A DNA stretch of 64,000 nucleotides from Silvanigrella aquatica (GTDB lineage: Bacteria > Bdellovibrionota_B > Oligoflexia > Silvanigrellales > Silvanigrellaceae), in contig NZ_CP017834.1 of the NCBI RefSeq assembly GCF_001907975.1, forward strand, positions 2,668,106-2,732,105, written 5' to 3'. Positions within the stretch are counted from its first letter, which is position 1, and every line of letters starts with the position of its first letter. Below the pieces are notes generated by a model that saw only the letters and a program-made list of their open reading frames with translations, did no database searches and was not told the origin of the DNA. Below, piece by piece: positions 8,800 through 20,300 of this stretch. The position numbers were made by a program, and so were the translations under genes.

Positions 8800-9579
8800 G
8801 TGAAAATTCTTGTTCTTGCAAAACACGTTCCAGATACAGAAACAGTTGTAAAAATTTCCTCTGGTGGCAAATCAATCGATGAAGCAGATTTCAAGTACAT
8901 GGTGAACCCCTGTGATGAATATGCTATGGAAGAAGCCATTCGCACTCAAGAAAAATTTAAAGGCGAAAGCATAGTTGTGAGCGTAGGCCCTTCTCGCGCT
9001 CAAGAAACCATTCGCAAAGCACTGGCCATGGGAATGGATCGCGGCGTTTGGATTAATACCGAAGGCTTTTCAGGAGCACTTGACTCCTATTCCGTTGCAC
9101 TTGCCATTTCAAAAGTGGTGGCAGAAGAAAAACCAGACGTCATTTTTGCAGGTCTCAATACAACAGATGAAGGCGCAGGAAATGTCGGACCTATGGTCGC
9201 CGAATTTGCTGGAATTCCAAGTTTAATAAATATTTCAAAAATAGAATGGCAAAACGAAGGAAAATCGTTACGTGGAGAGCGTGATGTTGAAGGTGGTATT
9301 GTTGAAGTCTATGAAGCACAGCTTCCTTTATTAATCGCACCTCATCAAAATTTAAACGATCCTCGTTTTCCTTCTCTTCCTGGAATTATGAAAGCCAAAA
9401 AGAAACCTATTGCGGAAAAGAAGGCAGCCGATCTCATCACCGAAAAACCTGTAGTAGAAATCAGAAATTACAAACTCCCCCCAGAAAAAGCTCCTGGAAA
9501 AATATTTAAAGGCAAACCTGTTGAGGAAATGGTTACTGAAGTTGTGAAATTATTGCGCTCCGAAGCTAAAGTCATATAA
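8800..9579 (+). CDS. etfB: Electron transfer flavoprotein subunit beta
   Basis: Small subunit of the ETF heterodimer, which collects electrons from acyl-CoA and related dehydrogenases and passes them to the respiratory chain. The 259-residue sequence opens with KILVLAKHVPDTET and carries VNPCDEYAMEEAIR, the AMP-binding AGLNTTDEGAGNVGPMVAEF region and RDVEGGIVEVYEAQLPLL. The GTG start is preceded by a strong GGAGG. etfA follows after 15 bp, the standard order. Confidence 0.96.
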   Translation: MKILVLAKHVPDTETVVKISSGGKSIDEADFKYMVNPCDEYAMEEAIRTQEKFKGESIVVSVGPSRAQETIRKALAMGMDRGVWINTEGFSGALDSYSVALAISKVVAEEKPDVIFAGLNTTDEGAGNVGPMVAEFAGIPSLINISKIEWQNEGKSLRGERDVEGGIVEVYEAQLPLLIAPHQNLNDPRFPSLPGIMKAKKKPIAEKKAADLITEKPVVEIRNYKLPPEKAPGKIFKGKPVEEMVTEVVKLLRSEAKVI

Positions 9580-9594
9580 AAAGAGGTCACTCCT

Positions 9595-10578
9595 ATGTCT
9601 CATAAAATCCTTGTTTACGCAGAAGTTAGAAATGGGAAGTTAAAATCAACCACGGGCGAAACTCTTGCCGAAGCACGCAAAATGATGGGCGGCAAGACAG
9701 AAAACATTCACGCTGTGTTGCTTGGTGAAGGATGCGAACAACACGCCAAGACCGTAGCCACTTTTGGCGCTTCCAAAATTTACGTTGTCGATGCTCCTGA
9801 AACAAATACTTATCAGGGTGAACCTACGCTTCAGGCTCTCGATCAAATCATCAAAAAAAATGGCTATACCGTTGTGGTAGGTCCCGGATCCCCGACAGGA
9901 AGAGCTTTTTTTCCGCATTTGGCAATACGCAATAAGGGAGCCATGCTCACCGATGTGCTTTCGTTTTCCTTGGATGGCGAAACTGTGGTTGCCGAAATGG
10001 CAATGTATTTAGGTAAATGCTTAAAACAAGCGGCTTCAAATGCTTCTGTTACTTTTATCACTTTGCGGCCTAACGTCCGCCCTTCTGAAGTGGCAGACGC
10101 CAATGCGCAACCTCATGTCGAAAAATTCAGCTGTAATTTTGATAAATCTAAAATGACAGCCAAAGTCGTTGAAGTACGTAAGGGCAACAGCGAACGCCCC
10201 GACTTAACCGAAGCCAGCATTATTGTTTCCGGCGGCCGCGCGATTGGAAGCAAAGATAACTTCAAAATTCTTTTTGAATGTGCAGACGTCGTCCATGGCT
10301 CCGTAGGCGCGTCCCGTGCCGCTGTGGACTCAGGTTATGCTCCCTACGATATGCAGGTCGGGCAAACAGGAAAAACCGTCAACCCCGGCCTCTATGTGGC
10401 TTGTGGCATTTCTGGATCCATTCAACATCTATCTGGTATGCGCACCTCAAAATGTATTGTGGCTATTAATACTGATGGCGATGCCCCCATTTTCCAAAAA
10501 GCAGATTACGGAATTGTTGCCGATCTGTTCCAAGCGGTTCCTATTCTTACAAGGGAATTAAAGAAGATGACGGAATAA
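9595..10578 (+). CDS. etfA: Electron transfer flavoprotein subunit alpha
   Basis: Large, FAD-binding subunit of ETF, 327 residues. The N-terminal domain begins ILVYAEVRNGKL. The C-terminal FAD domain shows IIVSGGRAIGS, GSVGASRAAVDSGY, QVGQTGKTVNPGLYVACGISG and AINTDGDAPIFQKADYGIVAD, all diagnostic. The last motif includes the Asn-Thr-Asp that contacts the flavin. An AGAGG site precedes the ATG. The operon ends 125 bp before rplK, a place where secE and nusG often occur in other bacteria. Confidence 0.96.
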   Translation: MSHKILVYAEVRNGKLKSTTGETLAEARKMMGGKTENIHAVLLGEGCEQHAKTVATFGASKIYVVDAPETNTYQGEPTLQALDQIIKKNGYTVVVGPGSPTGRAFFPHLAIRNKGAMLTDVLSFSLDGETVVAEMAMYLGKCLKQAASNASVTFITLRPNVRPSEVADANAQPHVEKFSCNFDKSKMTAKVVEVRKGNSERPDLTEASIIVSGGRAIGSKDNFKILFECADVVHGSVGASRAAVDSGYAPYDMQVGQTGKTVNPGLYVACGISGSIQHLSGMRTSKCIVAINTDGDAPIFQKADYGIVADLFQAVPILTRELKKMTE

Positions 10579-10703
10579 GGTATTACCTCCTAATTCTCTT
10601 CCTTTTTCCTTGCAAGTCCTAAAAATATGTATTATCGGTTTGCACTCACGCCCAAAGCGCACCTTTTTTTGGGTTGATTGTTATATTTTATGAGGAAATT
10701 ACA

Positions 10704-11129
10704 ATGGCAAAAAAAATCACAGGGCTTATTAAGCTCCAGATCAAAGGCGCTCAAGCAACGGCAGCGCCACCTGTTGGTCCAGCACTTGGCCAACGTGGTG
10801 TAAACATTGCAATGTTTGTTAAAGAATTCAACGCTCGTACACAAAAACAACCAGGCGTTGTACTTCCTACAGTCATTACAGTTTACTCTGACAAGTCTTT
10901 CACATTTATCACAAAGACGCCTCCTGCAAGCGTTTTGCTTAAGCAAGCAGCTAAAATTGAATCTGCAAGCAAAACTCCAGGAAAAGCAACTGCGGGTTCT
11001 GTAACTGAAAAACAAGTTGAAGAAATTGCGAAAATTAAGCTTCCTGACTTGAACTGCTACGACATTGATGCTGCTAAGAAGCTTATCAAAGGTTCTGCTC
11101 GTTCCATGGGTCTTGAAGTCACAGCTTAA
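10704..11129 (+). CDS. rplK: 50S ribosomal protein L11
   Basis: Builds the GTPase-associated stalk base on 23S rRNA. The 141-residue sequence has [36 protein letters not shown] and the C-terminal rRNA-binding [20 protein letters not shown]. The start at MAKK, ten codons into the longest frame, fits the family and has GAGG 9 nt upstream. A weak promoter-like pair (TTGCAA, 14 bp, TATTAT) lies in the gap behind etfA, where this long ribosomal transcript probably begins. Confidence 0.97.
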   Translation: MAKKITGLIKLQIKGAQATAAPPVGPALGQRGVNIAMFVKEFNARTQKQPGVVLPTVITVYSDKSFTFITKTPPASVLLKQAAKIESASKTPGKATAGSVTEKQVEEIAKIKLPDLNCYDIDAAKKLIKGSARSMGLEVTA

Positions 11130-11180
11130 ATTTTTAGAGGGAGGCCTTAACCGGCCGATTTACCTCAAAGGAAAATCATT

Positions 11181-11879
11181 ATGGCAAAGAAAATTAGCAA
11201 AAAATTAAAAGCAGCTAGCGAAAAAGTAAATCCTAGCAAGTCTTACAATCTTTCTGAAGCAAGCCAGCTTTTGAAAGAAATCTCCTATGCAAAATTCGAC
11301 GAAACTGTTGAAGTTGCAATGAACCTTGGCGTTGACCCTCGTCACGCCGATCAAAACGTCCGCGGCGCGGTTGTTCTTCCTCATGGCCTTGGCAAAAAGG
11401 TGCGCGTTTTAGTATTTGCTAAGGGCGAAAAAATCCGCGAAGCAGAAGAAGCAGGCGCTGATTACGTTGGCGGCGAAGATCTCGCTCAAAAAATTCAAGG
11501 CGGATGGCTCGACTTCGAAGCAGCCATTGCAACTCCAGACATGATGGGCGTTGTGGGTCGTCTTGGACGTATTCTTGCTCCACGTGGACTTATGCCAAAC
11601 CCAAAAGTAGGCACAGTGACACAAGATCTTAAAAATGCTGTTAAAGAAGCAAAAGCAGGCCGCGTTGAATTCAAGGTAAATAAAGCCGGAATTATTCAAG
11701 CTCCTGTTGGAAAAGTTTCTTTTGATGCTCAAAAAATTGAAGAAAATACAAAAGCATTTATCGACGCCATTGTGAAAGCAAAACCTGCTGCCGCAAAAGG
11801 AACATATATCAACTCTGTATATGTAAGCTCTACAATGAGCCCTTCCGTTCGCATCGATGCTGCTGAATACAAAGTTTAA
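11181..11879 (+). CDS. rplA: 50S ribosomal protein L1
   Basis: L1-stalk protein, also known as a translational repressor of the L11-L1 mRNA. At 232 residues it is full length. The signature [19 protein letters not shown] and the C-terminal [18 protein letters not shown] are present. AAAGGA precedes the ATG. The 51-bp gap after rplK contains a short GGCC...GGCC stem. Confidence 0.97.
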   Translation: MAKKISKKLKAASEKVNPSKSYNLSEASQLLKEISYAKFDETVEVAMNLGVDPRHADQNVRGAVVLPHGLGKKVRVLVFAKGEKIREAEEAGADYVGGEDLAQKIQGGWLDFEAAIATPDMMGVVGRLGRILAPRGLMPNPKVGTVTQDLKNAVKEAKAGRVEFKVNKAGIIQAPVGKVSFDAQKIEENTKAFIDAIVKAKPAAAKGTYINSVYVSSTMSPSVRIDAAEYKV

Positions 11880-12015
11880 TTTTTGTTTCGTAAGGGTCTC
11901 AGACTGCTGGTCGTGCGGCAAATTTTGCCACATATAAACCCCGCATAGACTTTGGCCCCTGCGGTTTATCAACCTCGTATTTCCATTTTGCCTGTGGGAA
12001 TGCGAATAACTTAGG
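11880..12015 (+). promoter_or_regulatory. Candidate L10 leader (autoregulatory mRNA element)
   Basis: A 148-nt untranslated stretch separates rplA from rplJ, longer than the other gaps in this cluster. It has several possible stems: GGCAA/TTGCC, and AAACCCCGCA pairing with TGCGGTTT through a small bulge. An AGACTGCTGG box precedes them, reminiscent of the kink-turn strand bound by L10 and the L12 tetramer elsewhere. Position and pairing support the call; a covariance-model match was not possible here. Confidence 0.45.
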
Positions 12016-12027
12016 GGAGGCATTCTC

Positions 12028-12546
12028 TTGGATCGTAACGCTAAACTCCAGTGGCGCGAAAGTGTTGTTCAAGCACTCGACAAATCTGGTGCTGTGTTCC
12101 TAGCTAATTACTCAGGAATGACAGTTGAAGAGCTTACAGCTATGCGCCGTGAACTCAAAGCAGTTAATGCGGACTTCCATGTAGTAAAAAACACAATTGC
12201 CCAAAAAGCTGTTGAAGGAAGAGACGAAAACGTCATTTCTTCACTCTTCAAAGGCCAAACAGGTGTTGTTTTTGCTTATGGCGACGCTGCTGCTGCTGCA
12301 AAAGTATTTGCTGAATCCGCAAAGAAATTTGAGAAACTCAAAGTTGTTGGTGGTTATATGGAGAAATCCTTATTAACTCCTGCATCTGTTGAAAAACTCG
12401 CTTCTTTACCTTCACGCGAAGTGCTTCTTGGTCAACTTATCGGTACAATGGTGGCACCACACCGTGGTCTTCTCAACGTACTCAATGGCGTGCCTAGAAA
12501 CTTGGTACAAGTTCTTAATGCCATTAAGGATAAGAAGGCTGGCTAA
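12028..12546 (+). CDS. rplJ: 50S ribosomal protein L10
   Basis: Stalk protein that anchors L7/L12 dimers to 23S rRNA. 172 residues, with family features AVFLANYSGMTVEELTAMRR and DFHVVKNTIAQKAV, and a C-terminal helix for L12 binding. The start is TTG, set by GGGGAGG 8 nt upstream; no ATG is in a suitable place. The rare start codon and long leader agree with tight translational control. Confidence 0.96.
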   Translation: MDRNAKLQWRESVVQALDKSGAVFLANYSGMTVEELTAMRRELKAVNADFHVVKNTIAQKAVEGRDENVISSLFKGQTGVVFAYGDAAAAAKVFAESAKKFEKLKVVGGYMEKSLLTPASVEKLASLPSREVLLGQLIGTMVAPHRGLLNVLNGVPRNLVQVLNAIKDKKAG

Positions 12547-12627
12547 CAACAATCGCCAGATTGCGTTTTTATTTTGTGTTTAATCTACTAGTTTCGCTAT
12601 GAAACTTAAATTTTAAAAGGGCTTACA

Positions 12628-13002
12628 ATGTCTACTATTACTAAAGAACAATTCATTTCCTACATCGAAAACCTTACTCTTATTCAAGCTGCTGAGCTTG
12701 TTAAAGAACTCGAAGACAAGTTTGGCGTATCCGCAGCAGCTCCTGTTGCTATGATGGCTGCAGCTCCTGCAGCAGCAGCAGCAGCTGAACAAACTGAATT
12801 CGAAGTTATTCTTAAAGCTTCTGGCGACAAAAAACTTGACGTTATTAAGGAAGTTCGCGCAATTACAGGTCTTGGTCTTAAAGAAGCGAAAGACCTCGTT
12901 GAAGGCGCTCCTAAATCCCTTAAGGCTGGCGTTACTAAAGCTGAATCTGAAGAAATTAAGAAAAAGCTTACAGCAGTTGGCGCAACTATCGAAGTTAAGT
13001 AA
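12628..13002 (+). CDS. rplL: 50S ribosomal protein L7/L12
   Basis: Stalk protein present in several copies per ribosome; it recruits translational GTPases. N-terminal dimerisation domain, an Ala-rich hinge (about residues 37-52) and the C-terminal domain with [20 protein letters not shown] and [23 protein letters not shown] residues. 124 residues, normal length. AAGGG lies 6-7 nt before the ATG. Confidence 0.97.
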   Translation: MSTITKEQFISYIENLTLIQAAELVKELEDKFGVSAAAPVAMMAAAPAAAAAAEQTEFEVILKASGDKKLDVIKEVRAITGLGLKEAKDLVEGAPKSLKAGVTKAESEEIKKKLTAVGATIEVK

Positions 13003-13043
13003 TATTGATAACTTCAATGTTTTCGCAGTCTTATTAGCTTAAG

Positions 13044-13083
13044 AGTCAAGCTATTGAACATTTCGTTCTATGGCTTGACTTTT
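13044..13083 (+). terminator. Attenuator-like hairpin between rplL and rpoB
   Basis: Perfect 8-bp arms AGTCAAGC and GCTTGACT enclose a 21-nt loop that can extend the stem, followed by only four T. This matches the known habit of partial termination between rplL and rpoB, which lowers RNA polymerase output relative to ribosomal proteins; activity here is inferred. Confidence 0.6.
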
Positions 13084-13198
13084 GCTGTTGTGCAAATATT
13101 GTGTGCTGTGCTCCCATATGGTATGCCCTATGGATGCACACCACAATCTCAGCACAACTTACATTTGTATCCTTTCTTTCTTACGCAGAGGACTCAAT

Positions 13199-16100
13199 AT
13201 GGCCAACCTGGCATCTAGCTTCGTCCGTCACCGCCGCAGTTTTGCTAAAGTAAAACCAATTATTGGAATGCCAAATCTAATTGACATTCAAAAGAAGTCG
13301 TACGCTGAATTCTTACAAGGTACCGATTCCGCTGATTCTCGCATTGAAGCGGGTTTACAAGGCGTTTTCAAGAGTGTTTTCCCTGTGCAAGATTTTGATG
13401 CAACAGCTTCTGTTGAATTCGTCAGTTATTCACTTGACGAGCCAAAATACACCGTTGAAGAGTGCCGCTCCAAAGGCATGACTTATGCTGCCCCTGTAAA
13501 AGTTCTTATTCGTCTCATCATTTGGGACATTGACCATGACACCGGAGTCAAATCCATTCGTGGTTTCAAAGAACAAGAAGTTTACTTTGGTGAAATCCCT
13601 CTCATGACTCAAAACGGAACATTTATCATAAATGGTACCGAGCGTGTTGTGGTTTCGCAACTTCACCGTTCACCTGGTGTATTTTTTGACCATGACAAAG
13701 GCAAAACACTGTCCTCCGGTAAATTCTTGTATAACGCCCGCGTTATACCTTACCGCGGTTCATGGCTTGATTTTGAATTTGACACAAAAGATATTCTTTA
13801 TTGCCGAATAGATCGTCGCAGAAAAATGCCTGCAACTGTTCTGTTAAAAGCACTTGGTTATACCACAGAAGAACTTTTAGGAACATTCTACGAATGCGAA
13901 ACTGTTGTCATTCGTGATGGTCAGTTCTTCAGAAAAGTTGACCTCGATCGCTTACGCGGACAACGAGCTTCTAGCGATATTATGGATCCTAAAAATCCAA
14001 GTAACACTTTGGTAAAACGTAACCGTAAAATTTCAGTACTGCATATTAAACAATTAAAAGCAGCAGGCGTAGAAGAACTCCATTTCCCACAAGAAGAACT
14101 TATTGGAAAAATCATTGGTCAAGACATTATTGACGATGACACCGGTGAAGTTTTATTCCCAATTAATACCGAAATTTCTGAAAAAATTGTCGATGCCATT
14201 ACGCAAAGAGGCATTTCCTCTTTCCAAATTCTCTTTATCGACGATCTTAACGTAGATTCCTCTTTCCGTGACACCCTCATGGTAGATAAAACGTTAAATA
14301 CAGAAGAAGCTCTTCTTGAAATTTATCGTAGAATGCGTCCAGGGGATCCACCGACACTTGAAAATGCAAGTAATCTTTTCCAAAATTTATTCTTTGAAAA
14401 AGACAGATACGACTTATCACGTGTAGGTCGTTTAAAATTAAATGAAAAATTAGACCTTGGTATTGACATTGATTACCGCACCTTAACTCGCGAAGATATC
14501 ATTGGGACAGTAAAACGTCTTCTCGATGTCCGCAGCGGTAAAATTAAAGTGGACGACATTGACCACCTTGGCAACCGTCGTGTGCGTGCCGTTGGTGAGT
14601 TACTCGAAAATCAATACCGCATTGGATTAACCCGTATTGAACGCGCTATTAAAGAGCGTCTGCAATTACAAGATCTCGACAGCCTTATGCCGCACGATCT
14701 CGTCAATGCAAAACCTGTAACTGCCGTTGTGAAAGAATTCTTTGGTTCTTCTCAGCTTAGCCAGTTTATGGATCAAACAAACCCACTTGCTGAAGTTTAC
14801 CACAAACGCCGTTTATCAGCCCTCGGGCCTGGTGGTCTTTCACGTGAAAGAGCCGGCTTCGAAGTGCGTGACGTTCACCCAACGCATTACGGTCGTATTT
14901 GTCCTATTGAAACACCCGAAGGTCCAAACATTGGTCTTATCGTTTCTTTAGCGTCCTTTGCTCAAGTAAACAAATATGGATTTATCGAAACGCCATATCG
15001 TACTGTTACCGATCGTCTTCCTATAGATGAAGTTCGTTACTACTCGTCTACAGATGAATGGCGTGATCACGTTATTGCGCAAGCACGCATTTATCCTGAT
15101 CATGAAAATAAAATTAATGCCAACGATCTTCTTAACGCACGTAGTTCTGGTGAAACCAATATCTACTCTGCAGAAGAAGTCGACCTTATGGATGTGGCAA
15201 CAAACCAAGCGGTTTCTGTTGCGGCATCACTTATTCCGTTTCTTCAAAATGACGATGCCCACCGTGCCCTCATGGGTGCCAACATGCAACGCCAAGGCTT
15301 GCCTTTGCTACGCACAAAAGCACCACTCATTGGTACAGGCATGGAACGCACTGTGGCGGCCGACTCCGGCGTTACAGTGGTTTCCCGTCGTGCAGGTACT
15401 GTTATTTCTGTTGATGCGGAACGCGTTGTTATTAAAGCAAACGAAGTTTCCTCTGACGTGACAGAAGTGGCATCGGAAGTGGACATTTACACTCTCGTGA
15501 AGTTTACACGTTCCAACGTGGACACCTGTGTCAACCAAAAACCAATTGTTAAAGTGGGCGATAAGGTTGAAAAAGGTGACATTATTGCGGACGGTTTTGC
15601 AACTGAAATGGGCGAACTCGCTCTTGGCCAAAACGTCGTCGTCGCGTTCCTTCCTTGGAATGGCTACAACTACGAAGATGGTATTGTTGTTTCTGAGCGC
15701 ATTGTTCGCGAAGATCTCTATACATCTGTTTATATTCAAGAATTTGAATGTATCAGCCGTGATACAAAACTTGGAAAAGAAGAAATCACTTCAGATATTC
15801 CTAACGTCAGCGATGAGTCTCTCAAAGACCTCGACGACGCCGGCGTCGTGCGCATTGGTGCTGAAGTAAAACCAGGAGATATTCTCGTTGGTAAGCTCAC
15901 TCCAAAAGCAGAAACACAACTGACACCGGAAGAAAAACTTCTCCGTGCCATCTTCGGTGAAAAAGCTGCAGACGTGCGTGACACCTCCCTTCGTGTTCCA
16001 CCGGGAGTACAAGGTACTGTTATCGGTGCGAAAGTATTCTCTCGTGAAGGTGCGGAACTCGATAGCCGTATGATTCAAGTTCAAGAACAAGAAATTGCTA

Positions 16101-17371
16101 AACTCAAAAAAGATGAGCGCGATCGTATTCAAATTATCCGCAAATCCACTGTTGAGAAATTAGAGTCTCTTCTTGCTGGTGAATCCGCTGCTGTCAGTTT
16201 TGAAACAAAACACGAAAGCCAAACCCACAAAATTGCTTCGGGCGAAAAAATCACCAGAGAAGCTTTTGCGGGCATGACAATTGAACAAATTAAATCACTC
16301 GAAGTGATCAGCTCCGACAAGAGCGCTCTTCTTGCTAAAATCAAGAAGTCCATGAACGAAAAAATAGCTCTCGTTCGTGAAATGACGGAATCGCAAATTG
16401 CACGCGCAAAACGCGGTGACGAATTGCCTCCAGGCGTTATCAAAATGGTTAAAGTTTATGTGGCTATCAAACGCCGTCTTCAAGTGGGTGATAAACTCGC
16501 AGGTCGTCACGGTAACAAGGGTGTTATTTCTAAAATCGTACCGATTGAAGACATGCCTTACCTTGAAAATGGCCAACCTGTTGATATCGTGTTGAGCCCT
16601 CTTGGGGTTCCTTCACGTATGAACATCGGACAAATTATGGAAACACACTTTGGTTGGGCAGCACGAGGCATTGGTCAAAAAATCAATGATATGCTCGATA
16701 AAGCTGCACCACGCAAAGAACTTGAAGACTATATCTGCAAGGTTTGGGACGATCCTTCTGTTCACGAATTTGTAAAATCTTGTACAAACGAAGAATTACG
16801 CCAATTCGTACGCAAATATAAAGAAGGCGTCACACTTTCAAACCCTGTGTTTGACGGTGCCGAAGAAGAAGAAATCTTTAAATATCTTGAACTTGCCGAC
16901 CTCGATCGCTCAGGACAGGTCACACTGTATGATGGTCGTACCGGTGAAAAATTCAATCGCCAGGTTACAGTCGGAGTCATGTATGTGCTTCGTCTTCACC
17001 ACCTTGTTGATGAGAAAATCCACGCGCGCTCTATTGGGCCTTACAGCCTTGTTACGCAACAGCCTCTTGGTGGTAAAGCCCAATTTGGTGGTCAGCGTCT
17101 CGGGGAAATGGAAGTGTGGGCAATGGAAGCGTATGGAGCTGCTTACACACTCCAAGAATTCTTAACCGTAAAATCAGATGACATCGCAGGTCGTACAAAA
17201 ATGTACGAAGCAGTTGTAAAAGGCGAGAACATGATGCTCCCTGGCTTGCCAGAGTCCTTCAACGTTCTTGTCAAAGAAATGCAATCGCTTGCTTTGGATG
17301 TCAGCCTCATACGTGATGAAAGTGAAATCAGTCTTGATGATCTTCAACGCGATGTGCGTGAAATCCAATAA
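13199..17371 (+). CDS. rpoB: DNA-directed RNA polymerase subunit beta
   Basis: Catalytic-core subunit of RNA polymerase, 1390 residues. The start at MANLASSF, 39 codons into the longest frame, has GAGGA 6 nt ahead; the upstream residues are Cys-rich and unlike the family. The rifampicin pocket [16 protein letters not shown] and [17 protein letters not shown] has the usual sensitive-type Asp, His and Ser. Also seen are [33 protein letters not shown] and the C-terminal [18 protein letters not shown] clamp motif. rpoC follows after 18 bp. Confidence 0.98.
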   Translation: MANLASSFVRHRRSFAKVKPIIGMPNLIDIQKKSYAEFLQGTDSADSRIEAGLQGVFKSVFPVQDFDATASVEFVSYSLDEPKYTVEECRSKGMTYAAPVKVLIRLIIWDIDHDTGVKSIRGFKEQEVYFGEIPLMTQNGTFIINGTERVVVSQLHRSPGVFFDHDKGKTLSSGKFLYNARVIPYRGSWLDFEFDTKDILYCRIDRRRKMPATVLLKALGYTTEELLGTFYECETVVIRDGQFFRKVDLDRLRGQRASSDIMDPKNPSNTLVKRNRKISVLHIKQLKAAGVEELHFPQEELIGKIIGQDIIDDDTGEVLFPINTEISEKIVDAITQRGISSFQILFIDDLNVDSSFRDTLMVDKTLNTEEALLEIYRRMRPGDPPTLENASNLFQNLFFEKDRYDLSRVGRLKLNEKLDLGIDIDYRTLTREDIIGTVKRLLDVRSGKIKVDDIDHLGNRRVRAVGELLENQYRIGLTRIERAIKERLQLQDLDSLMPHDLVNAKPVTAVVKEFFGSSQLSQFMDQTNPLAEVYHKRRLSALGPGGLSRERAGFEVRDVHPTHYGRICPIETPEGPNIGLIVSLASFAQVNKYGFIETPYRTVTDRLPIDEVRYYSSTDEWRDHVIAQARIYPDHENKINANDLLNARSSGETNIYSAEEVDLMDVATNQAVSVAASLIPFLQNDDAHRALMGANMQRQGLPLLRTKAPLIGTGMERTVAADSGVTVVSRRAGTVISVDAERVVIKANEVSSDVTEVASEVDIYTLVKFTRSNVDTCVNQKPIVKVGDKVEKGDIIADGFATEMGELALGQNVVVAFLPWNGYNYEDGIVVSERIVREDLYTSVYIQEFECISRDTKLGKEEITSDIPNVSDESLKDLDDAGVVRIGAEVKPGDILVGKLTPKAETQLTPEEKLLRAIFGEKAADVRDTSLRVPPGVQGTVIGAKVFSREGAELDSRMIQVQEQEIAKLKKDERDRIQIIRKSTVEKLESLLAGESAAVSFETKHESQTHKIASGEKITREAFAGMTIEQIKSLEVISSDKSALLAKIKKSMNEKIALVREMTESQIARAKRGDELPPGVIKMVKVYVAIKRRLQVGDKLAGRHGNKGVISKIVPIEDMPYLENGQPVDIVLSPLGVPSRMNIGQIMETHFGWAARGIGQKINDMLDKAAPRKELEDYICKVWDDPSVHEFVKSCTNEELRQFVRKYKEGVTLSNPVFDGAEEEEIFKYLELADLDRSGQVTLYDGRTGEKFNRQVTVGVMYVLRLHHLVDEKIHARSIGPYSLVTQQPLGGKAQFGGQRLGEMEVWAMEAYGAAYTLQEFLTVKSDDIAGRTKMYEAVVKGENMMLPGLPESFNVLVKEMQSLALDVSLIRDESEISLDDLQRDVREIQ

Positions 17372-17389
17372 TACCGAAGGAGTTTAAGC

Positions 17390-20300
17390 ATGAATATGAA
17401 TGAAGGTTCCAAAGATGTTTACAGTTTCTTCGAAAAACCTGTAGATCCTTTGAGTTTTAGTGCCGTTAAAATTGGTTTAGCTTCTCCTGAACGCATCAGA
17501 AGTTGGTCTTATGGCGAAGTCAAAAAACCAGAAACAATCAACTACAGAACATTTAAACCTGAACGTGATGGTCTTTTCTGCGGAAAAATCTTTGGCCCCG
17601 TTCGTGACTTCGAATGTATCTGTGGAAAATACAAACGCAAAAAACACCGTGGAACTGTGTGTGAAAAATGCGGCGTTGAAGTTATTGAGAGCAAAGTACG
17701 TCGTGAACGTCTTGGCCACATTAACTTAGCAAGCCCTGTGGCACACATTTGGTTCTTAAAAAGCTTACCATCCCGTATCGGTTGCGTTGTAGATATCTCC
17801 TTGAAAGATCTTGAAAAAGTTCTTTATTGTGAGTCCTATATCGTCCTCGATCCCGGGACAAGCGATCTTAAAAAGCATGAGCTTATTTCAGAAGAGCGCT
17901 TTGCTGCCAAAGTCCGCGAACTTGGAAACAATGCTTTACGCGTAGGCATTGGTGCCGACGCCTTGCTTGAAATGCTTCAATCTGTCGATGTTTTTGAACT
18001 CTCTGAACAACTCAAAGAGTCTCTCTTGAACACGACATCTGATGCGCAAAGTAAAAAATTAATCAAACGCCTCAAAGTGGTGGGTGCCTTTACCATGAGC
18101 GATAACCGTCCTGAATGGATGATGTTATCCGTTATTCCGGTATTGCCTCCCGACCTCCGTCCCCTTGTTCCTTTGGACGGCGGCCGCTTTGCGACGTCTG
18201 ACTTAAACGACCTCTACCGTCGTGTGATCAACCGTAATAACCGTTTGTTGCGCTTGATTGAGTTAAACGCACCTGAAATCATCGTGCGTAATGAAAAACG
18301 CATGCTCCAGGAAGCTATCGATGCCTTGTTTGACAACGGTCGTCGTGGAAAAGTATTCACCGGTCCAAACAAGCGTCCTCTGCGCTCCCTCTCTGACATG
18401 CTCAAAGGGAAAAGCGGTCGTTTCCGTCAAAACTTGCTTGGTAAGCGCGTGGACTATTCAGGCCGTTCCGTTATTGTGGCAGGTCCTGAACTCCGCTTAC
18501 ACCAATGCGGTCTGCCTAAACTTATGGCTCTTGAAATGTTCAAGCCTTTCTTATTCAACAAGCTTGAAGAAAGAGGCTACGTTTCAACAATTAAAAGCGC
18601 TAAGAAAATGGTGGAAAAGGAACGTCCCGAAGTATGGGATCTCCTTGAAGAATGTACCAAAGAACACCCTGTTTTATTAAACCGTGCGCCAACACTTCAC
18701 CGTTTAGGTATTCAAGCGTTCGAACCTGTTCTCATCGAAGGCAAAGCTATTCAGCTTCACCCTTTGGTATGCCAGGCCTTTAACGCGGACTTTGACGGCG
18801 ATACCATGTGCGTCCACGTTCCTTTAAGCTTAGAAGCGCAAATTGAAGCACGCGTACTTATGATGTCGACAAATAACATTTTGTCACCTCAGCACGGGAC
18901 GCCGATTATTGAGCCTCGTAAGGACATCGTTCTTGGACTCTACTATTTAACTCGTGAAAATATTACGCTTCGCGGCGACAGCATGAAATTCTCAAGTCTT
19001 GATGAAGTTCGTGTTGCCTACGATCACGGTTTTGTTGAACTCCACACCCGTATTTTCGTTCGCTTAAATCCTGGTGAAAAAGAGCTTGTGCAAACAACTG
19101 TAGGTCGTTGTATTTTGAAAGAAGTGATTCCTGAGAACGTTCCTTTCTTCAAAAAATACAATAAAGCCCTCGATCAAAAAGCCTTGGCTGTGCTTGTAAA
19201 CGATACCTATCGCCTTTGTGGTGCAAAAGAGACTGTTCTTTTAGCCGATGCCTTGCGTGAGCTTGGTTATCGCTATGCGACAGAATCAGGTATTTCTATT
19301 GCTATTAAAGACATGATGATTCCAAAAGAAAAAGTAAAACTTTTGGAAGAAGCTTATACAGAAGTAAAAGAAGTTCGTGAACAGTATGCGGAAGGTCTCA
19401 TTACCGAAGGGGAACGTCACAATAAGGTAATTGATATTTGGTCCCGCGTTCAGGACGAAATTACGGTAAAAATGTTGAAACAATTGGAAACTCAAAAAGC
19501 TGTGAACCAAAAAGGCGAAACAGTGCATATCCAATCATTCAACTCTCTTTACATGATGGCTGACTCTGGAGCCCGTGGTTCTAAACAACAGATGCGTCAG
19601 TTAGCCGGTATGAAAGGTCTTGTGGCGAAGGCAACGGGTGAAATTATTGAAACCCCAGTGACTTCTAACTTACGAGAAGGTTTCACTATCCTTCAATACT
19701 TTATTAACACTCACGGTGCGCGTAAAGGTTTGGCCGATACTGCTCTTAAAACAGCCTCTTCTGGTTACCTTACACGTCAGCTTGTGGACGTTGCGCAAGA
19801 TACGATCATCTCCGAAACCGACTGCGGAACTCTCGACGGCGTAGAAATCACATCTGTGGTGGAAGGCGGCGAAGTTATCCAACGCGTGGGAGCTCGTACA
19901 CTCGGTAGAACATCTCTTTACGACATTAAAAATCGTGCTACCGGTGAAATTATTGTGAAGGCAAACGAAGAAATTAACGAAGAAGCCGTTATTCGCATGG
20001 ATCTTGCAAAGATTGACCGCGTTTACGTCCGCTCCGTTTTAACGTGCCGCACACGCCGTGGCGTTTGTGCAAAATGTTATGGTCGTGACCTTGCAACCGG
20101 TAACTTAGTTAACGTGGGTGAAGCTGTGGGCGTTATTGCCGCACAATCCATTGGTGAGCCCGGTACACAGTTGACAATGCGTACGTTCCACTCCGGTGGT
20201 ACGGCGACAACGCAATCACAAGCATCTTCCTATGAAGCAAAAGTGGAAGGTACTGTTCAACTTTCTAACGTCAGCTTAGTGAAAGGTCGTAGCGACTGGG

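Noticed and set aside
11409..12023. 204-codon frame on the minus strand opposite rplA and the rplJ leader
   Set aside because: Cys/Phe/His-rich nonsense overlapping an essential ribosomal gene; no start signal or family match.
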